From contig JACQZI010000007.1 in NCBI GenBank assembly GCA_016207825.1, positions 62,001 to 126,000 of the forward strand: a stretch of 64,000 nucleotides of DNA, written 5' to 3'. Below are positions 61,087 through 64,000 of this stretch, piece after piece. Each line of letters starts with the position of its first letter. Within the stretch, counting starts at the first letter, position 1. Source of the stretch: Planctomycetota bacterium. Its GTDB lineage: Bacteria > Planctomycetota > MHYJ01 > JACQXL01 > JACQZI01. The notes beneath the pieces are model-generated. The model saw only the letters and a program-made list of their open reading frames with translations, was not told the origin of the DNA and made no database searches. Both the position numbers and the translations under genes were made by a program.

Positions 61087-61268
61087 TGTGTATCTCCTAA
61101 AAGCGGATACTATACACCGATAATAATTTTATATCAAAATATTTCGGGGATATTTTATGGGTTATCAAAAACTTTTCTCTTGACTATTGATTAGGAGAAG
61201 ATATAATCGGCGGAAAGGATGATGCTACCAGCGAAAGAAAAATAGAGCCCAAATTAGGAAAATAAATT

Positions 61269-61910
61269 ATGTCAGAACCACAGGATGATATTAAGAGATT
61301 GTTACAACAAAACGGCTTAAGCTCGAGCGACTTAGTAAATTTAATGTCAAAAACAAGGCAGCTAATCGAGAAAAATAATTTTAAAAATAAGCACCAAACT
61401 TTAAATTTATATTGCAATTGGTGTTTACATATTAAACTTTCAGAATCTATAAATGGTTATCGCATTTTAGAAGGCATTGCCGATGCTTTTTTAGAACATG
61501 ACAAGCATGGTAGCAATGTTAATGCGTGTGATCGCATATGTGAAATTATATCACTTAAAGAATTGAGGCATGAATTCATTTCTTTGTATAAAACGTTTGG
61601 GATTAATCTTTCCTTATTTGAAAGTAAGCAAATATGGAGAGGCTTTTGCGGGTTGCTTTTAAAAGAATTGATAGAAAAACCCATTGAATTTCCTGATAAA
61701 CAAAAAATAGACAAATCTCCTAAAATAAAATCAATCCTTGATTCCATTATGAACAAGACTAAAGGAACCGATTTAGCACCAACTAAACTTTATTTGTCTT
61801 GCGACGCAGACCATTTATACTGGAATGTAGAATTACTAACTAAAAAACATGTGACAATTAAAGGGCCTCTTGCGTTGACAGAAAAAGATAAAGATTTTCG
61901 CAACCCATAA
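61269..61910 (+). CDS. orphan protein of unknown function
   Basis: A 213-aa soluble protein with no recognised domain. It is clearly more AT-rich than the genes on both sides. It is mostly helical by appearance (LLQQNGLSSSDLVNLMSKTRQLIEK, LRHEFISLYKTFGI) with a C-terminal beta part (LYLSCDADHLYWNVELL). The ribosome site is weak (AGGA). It lies between the GlyA-GcvT gene (divergent) and the third repeat locus, which begins soon after its stop. Possible recent acquisition or a partner of the repeats; nothing shows function. Confidence 0.6.
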   Translation: MSEPQDDIKRLLQQNGLSSSDLVNLMSKTRQLIEKNNFKNKHQTLNLYCNWCLHIKLSESINGYRILEGIADAFLEHDKHGSNVNACDRICEIISLKELRHEFISLYKTFGINLSLFESKQIWRGFCGLLLKELIEKPIEFPDKQKIDKSPKIKSILDSIMNKTKGTDLAPTKLYLSCDADHLYWNVELLTKKHVTIKGPLALTEKDKDFRNP

Positions 61911-62080
61911 AAATGACTCTTTTGTAGTCAGTGACTCTAGGTGAGTGCCTCACACCGCCCGATAAAAACCGCTGTTTTCTTCCCCCCTGTTGGCACCTTT
62001 GAGGACCCAATTATCTCCTCCGAAGGGGTTTTTACTACCTTGAAGGGGGTTTTTACCCGCCCATAAGGGCGATATTTCCC
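61911..62080. other. gap before the 21-bp arrays: irregular repeats, no gene
   Basis: No coding potential is seen. From about 61990 to 62078 there are irregular units of 20-22 bp around GAAGGGG..TTTTTAC (GAAGGGG at 62022 and 62042) and CGCCCATAAGGGCG, which look like a more degenerate start of the adjacent arrays. Confidence 0.5.
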
Positions 62081-62081
62081 T

Positions 62082-62203
62082 GAATATAACCCATATTCAC
62101 TGGAATATGACTCATATTCACCGGAATATAACCTGTATTCACTGGAATATAACTTATATTCACCTAAATATAGCTTATATTCACTCCCCTTCGGCTTATA
62201 TTT
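62082..62203. repeat. 21-bp palindromic array A (GAATAT-N5-ATATTC)
   Basis: GAATAT (or AAATAT) begins at 62082, 62103, 62124, 62145 and 62166, and ATATTC (or close) at 62093, 62114, 62135, 62156, 62177 and 62198: a strict 21-bp period over about 5.5 units. Each unit is a 17-bp inverted repeat GAATATnnnnnATATTC with a 4-bp spacer ACTG or ACCG. Confidence 0.88.
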
Positions 62204-62221
62204 ACTTCCCTACAACTCGTA

Positions 62222-62441
62222 GGTATGCCCCCAGACTTTGGGGATAGATACCTTTTCTTTTGGGATGAATACCTTTCGCTTTGGTATAAATACCCTTTCA
62301 GTTGGTATCTATACCATTCCTATCGGTATGAATACCTTTTCCGTTGGGATGAATACCTTTCACTCTGGTATGTATACCTTTTCGGTTGGTATCGATACCT
62401 TTTCAATAGGTATGAACACCTTTTTCGTTGGTATGTATCCC
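62222..62441. repeat. 21-bp palindromic array B (GGTATnnATACC), ten units
   Basis: After a half unit at 62222, GGTAT or GGGAT starts at 62241, 62262, 62283, 62304, 62325, 62346, 62367, 62388, 62409 and 62430, exactly 21 bp apart each time. Each unit carries the 12-bp palindrome GGTATnnATACC (two units GGGATnnATACC) followed by a T-rich spacer (CTTTTCnnTT). The two central bases vary freely. Because 21 is a multiple of three, frames stay open and give false 85- and 110-residue readings. Confidence 0.92.
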
Positions 62442-62478
62442 GATACTGCCGCCTCGCTCCCCGCTTGGTTCAGGGAGC

Positions 62479-62964
62479 TTAGTCTATCCGGGCGAAAAGG
62501 ACCACGTAATTCTTACCATACGCCTTGGCGCATTTCGGGCAGGTGGTGTAAGAGAAATACATTTTCTTAAGCGTCTTGCCCTTGGACTTGACATACTCCG
62601 CCATCTCTTTCGCCCACTTGCCGGCATGGTGATACGGGCCTTCAAATACCTTTGTCATAAACGTCCCGGAGAGCTTCGCCATCTCGGCACCCGGAACATC
62701 CCCGGCAACATCAATATAGATATCCGCTCCCCAAAGCGATTTCTCATCCGTCAGCATCAATTGATGCGGCGCCTGCGCCTTGGCTTTCTCAATCAGTTCC
62801 AGATTCTTAACTATCTTTTTGCCCATGTTCAAAGGGATATGCAGGAAGCTCGTGACATGGTCTTTGACGAAGGCCTTGTCGCGCCAGCTGATTTCTTTAT
62901 CCTGCCACGGTTCGGGATTAAACGGTTCGCAGCACCCGGTTGGTTTTATTGTTTGCGTTTCCAT
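62479..62964 (-). CDS. conserved protein of unknown function with CC and CxxC motifs
   Basis: A 161-aa soluble protein. GCCEPFNPEPWQDKEISWRDK near the N-terminus and TTCPKCAKAYGKNYVVLFARI at the C-terminus contain Cys pairs that could bind a metal. The middle (FLHIPLNMGKKIVKNLELIEKAKAQ.. SGTFMTKVFEGPYHHAGKWAKEMAEYV) resembles a GyrI/SOUL-like beta-alpha fold. I do not know a function. It is 16 bp from the nuclease gene and likely cotranscribed with it. Array B ends 37 bp beyond its stop. Confidence 0.7.
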   Translation of the reverse strand: METQTIKPTGCCEPFNPEPWQDKEISWRDKAFVKDHVTSFLHIPLNMGKKIVKNLELIEKAKAQAPHQLMLTDEKSLWGADIYIDVAGDVPGAEMAKLSGTFMTKVFEGPYHHAGKWAKEMAEYVKSKGKTLKKMYFSYTTCPKCAKAYGKNYVVLFARID

Positions 62965-62980
62965 CTTTTATCCTCCCGCC

Positions 62981-63712
62981 TTACTTAATGTTTAACAGCG
63001 ACTTATGATACTGGCAGAAATCACAGTCTTCCGTGTAATCCGGAATCTTATCTCCGTCCAGGCACTCCTTCGCCTTAATAAGCTCCTTTTCCACCCAGCC
63101 GTCATCGCCTTTATATGAGTGTATCTCTATCACGAATTCCAGACGGCAGTTGAACGCCTCTTTTTCCTTCTGTCCGTTGCAATAGACAAAGTATCCGGTA
63201 TCCGCCACCTTAAAGCCGTTCTTCCGGAAAAGCCACTGGTAAATTTCCATCTGCCGCTTCCAGCCCGCGTGCCATTCCTCATTCAAGGAAAGCTCTCCCT
63301 TTTTCGCGGTTGATTTGTAATCGACGATGCTTAACTCGCCGCCGTCATTCGCCCAGACATCGTCAATAGCGCCGAAGACCAGGAAGTTTGTCTTGGCGTG
63401 GTGGTGCTGGATGCCCTTGAAATTATTGCGCCAGTCGTCCATATCTTCGTGGCGGAAGGGAATCGCCTTTATGCCGTATTTTTCCATCAGGGGATGGGCT
63501 TTCGCATCTTTGCGGTAGATATCGAACTCGTTTTTCAGGAGCCCGTCCACCGCCGTATTTAATGTAAAGGGGGGCCCGTCGGGCTGTTTTACCCCCAGCC
63601 GCCGGTCCAGATAAAAACACCGCGGGCAGGACATGAAGTTTTCCAGCTTGGTCCGGCTGAATTTAAACGGTTCCTTTGATTTCGGGTCGTAGAGACTTGA
63701 TTTCCTCGGCAT
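62981..63712 (-). CDS. PD-(D/E)XK nuclease family protein (RecB/Cas4-like, Fe-S type)
   Basis: A 243-aa protein. SRTKLENFMSCPRCFYL (C29, C32) starts the fold and CDFC near the C-terminus completes a probable 4-Cys iron-sulphur site. GAIDDVW (D117/D118), IVDYKST (D131, K133) and RQMEIYQWLF (QxxxY) are the catalytic and helical motifs of the RecB/AddB/Cas4 nucleases. No CRISPR array or cas gene is present, so it is not evidently Cas4. It may act in DNA repair. It lies in the same unit as the CC-motif protein. Confidence 0.85.
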   Translation of the reverse strand: MPRKSSLYDPKSKEPFKFSRTKLENFMSCPRCFYLDRRLGVKQPDGPPFTLNTAVDGLLKNEFDIYRKDAKAHPLMEKYGIKAIPFRHEDMDDWRNNFKGIQHHHAKTNFLVFGAIDDVWANDGGELSIVDYKSTAKKGELSLNEEWHAGWKRQMEIYQWLFRKNGFKVADTGYFVYCNGQKEKEAFNCRLEFVIEIHSYKGDDGWVEKELIKAKECLDGDKIPDYTEDCDFCQYHKSLLNIK

Positions 63713-63741
63713 ATTATTTCCTTCTATTTTATTTAATTCGC

Positions 63742-64000
63742 TTAATCACCAAAGCAGATGCCCAGTTCCCTGCCGGACTGTATCACGTCGGAGTCCAGAG
63801 GCACGGTATTAAGCGCCTTGACCGCTTCTTCCAGCGGGACCGAGGTGATATTGGGCGGACGCAGGCAGACCATCTGCCCGAATTTGCCTTCGGCAATTAA
63901 TCTCACCGCGGCAGTGCCGAAACGGGTTCCAACTAATCTATCAAAGGTAGTCGGGTTTCCGCCCCTTTGCAAATGGCCCAAGACCATTGAGCGTGTTTCA
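63742..64000 (-). CDS. pfkA: 6-phosphofructokinase, C-terminal part (runs off window)
   Basis: The frame is open to base 64000 and ends at 63742. It reads ETRSMVLGHLQRGGNPTTFDRLVGTRFGTAAVRLI, closely matching the ETRxxVLGHxQRGGxPxxxDR block of bacterial phosphofructokinases, which binds fructose 6-phosphate. The final ~45 residues are a typical C-terminus. Whether it uses ATP or PPi cannot be decided from this part. Confidence 0.88.
   Translation of the reverse strand, partial: ETRSMVLGHLQRGGNPTTFDRLVGTRFGTAAVRLIAEGKFGQMVCLRPPNITSVPLEEAVKALNTVPLDSDVIQSGRELGICFGD

Noticed and set aside
14650-62441. CRISPR arrays
   Set aside because: Units are directly adjacent without spacers, are degenerate, and no cas genes are present. 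The nuclease at 62981-63712 is Cas4-like only in fold.
62225-62570. Two open frames (85 and 110 residues) with seven-residue repeats over array B
   Set aside because: A 21-bp DNA period leaves frames open by default. The conserved unit is the DNA palindrome, and neither frame has a ribosome site or a sensible protein end.

Overview
The window comes from a Gram-negative-type bacterium. My best guess is an uncultivated Planctomycetota (Brocadiae-like) lineage. This is inference from the mix of a large ECF-sigma/HEAT-repeat operon, a squalene-cyclase-fold protein behind an N-terminal membrane helix, a PBP1C/alpha-2-macroglobulin pair, pilin, and many planctomycete-style proteins of unknown function. 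No rRNA is present to settle it. Base composition is AT-rich in the sugar cluster and more balanced elsewhere.

Region 1 (1-27.7 kb, minus strand) is one long surface-carbohydrate operon. It starts with a MarR-type EPS-associated regulator. pseB, pseC, a cytidylyltransferase, acetyltransferases, pseG and a NeuB/PseI-type synthase then build a nonulosonic (pseudaminic-like) acid. Further aminotransferases, Gfo/Idh/MocA oxidoreductases, a PIG-L deacetylase, a formyltransferase, two methyltransferases, a Wzx flippase, glycosyltransferase-like proteins and two radical-SAM/B12 proteins probably decorate, assemble and export it. Genes mostly overlap or lie within 20 bp, except at 13.6-15.0 kb. There a protein of unknown family and an array of 22-bp repeats interrupt the operon.

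Region 2 (27.7-40.6 kb) holds a beta-propeller lipoprotein, UDP-GlcNAc 2-epimerase, a four-helix-bundle (23S IVP family) protein flanked by short repeats, an isolated rplJ, pbpC and a 1795-aa alpha-2-macroglobulin. An HTH protein follows. It is divergent from a second member of the unknown family, with a second 22-bp repeat array between them.

Region 3 (40.6-57.8 kb) contains a cyclase-fold protein, mnmA, an ECF sigma/anti-sigma/HEAT operon, hbd and thiolase, an odd tRNA-Thr, an L7/L12-fold protein, queA, a pilin behind a textbook sigma-54 promoter, rpsL-rpsG, an MFS transporter with a lipoprotein phosphatase, and a HExxH protein.

Region 4 (57.8-64 kb) contains a GlyA-GcvT fusion, an orphan gene, a third repeat locus made of two 21-bp palindromic arrays, an unknown CC-motif protein, a PD-(D/E)XK nuclease and the end of a phosphofructokinase gene.

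The most unusual content is the set of three tandem arrays with 21- or 22-bp periods (two helical turns), each unit varying around a (near-)palindromic core. Two of them lie directly upstream of the paralogous unknown proteins. I know of no named system that fits.
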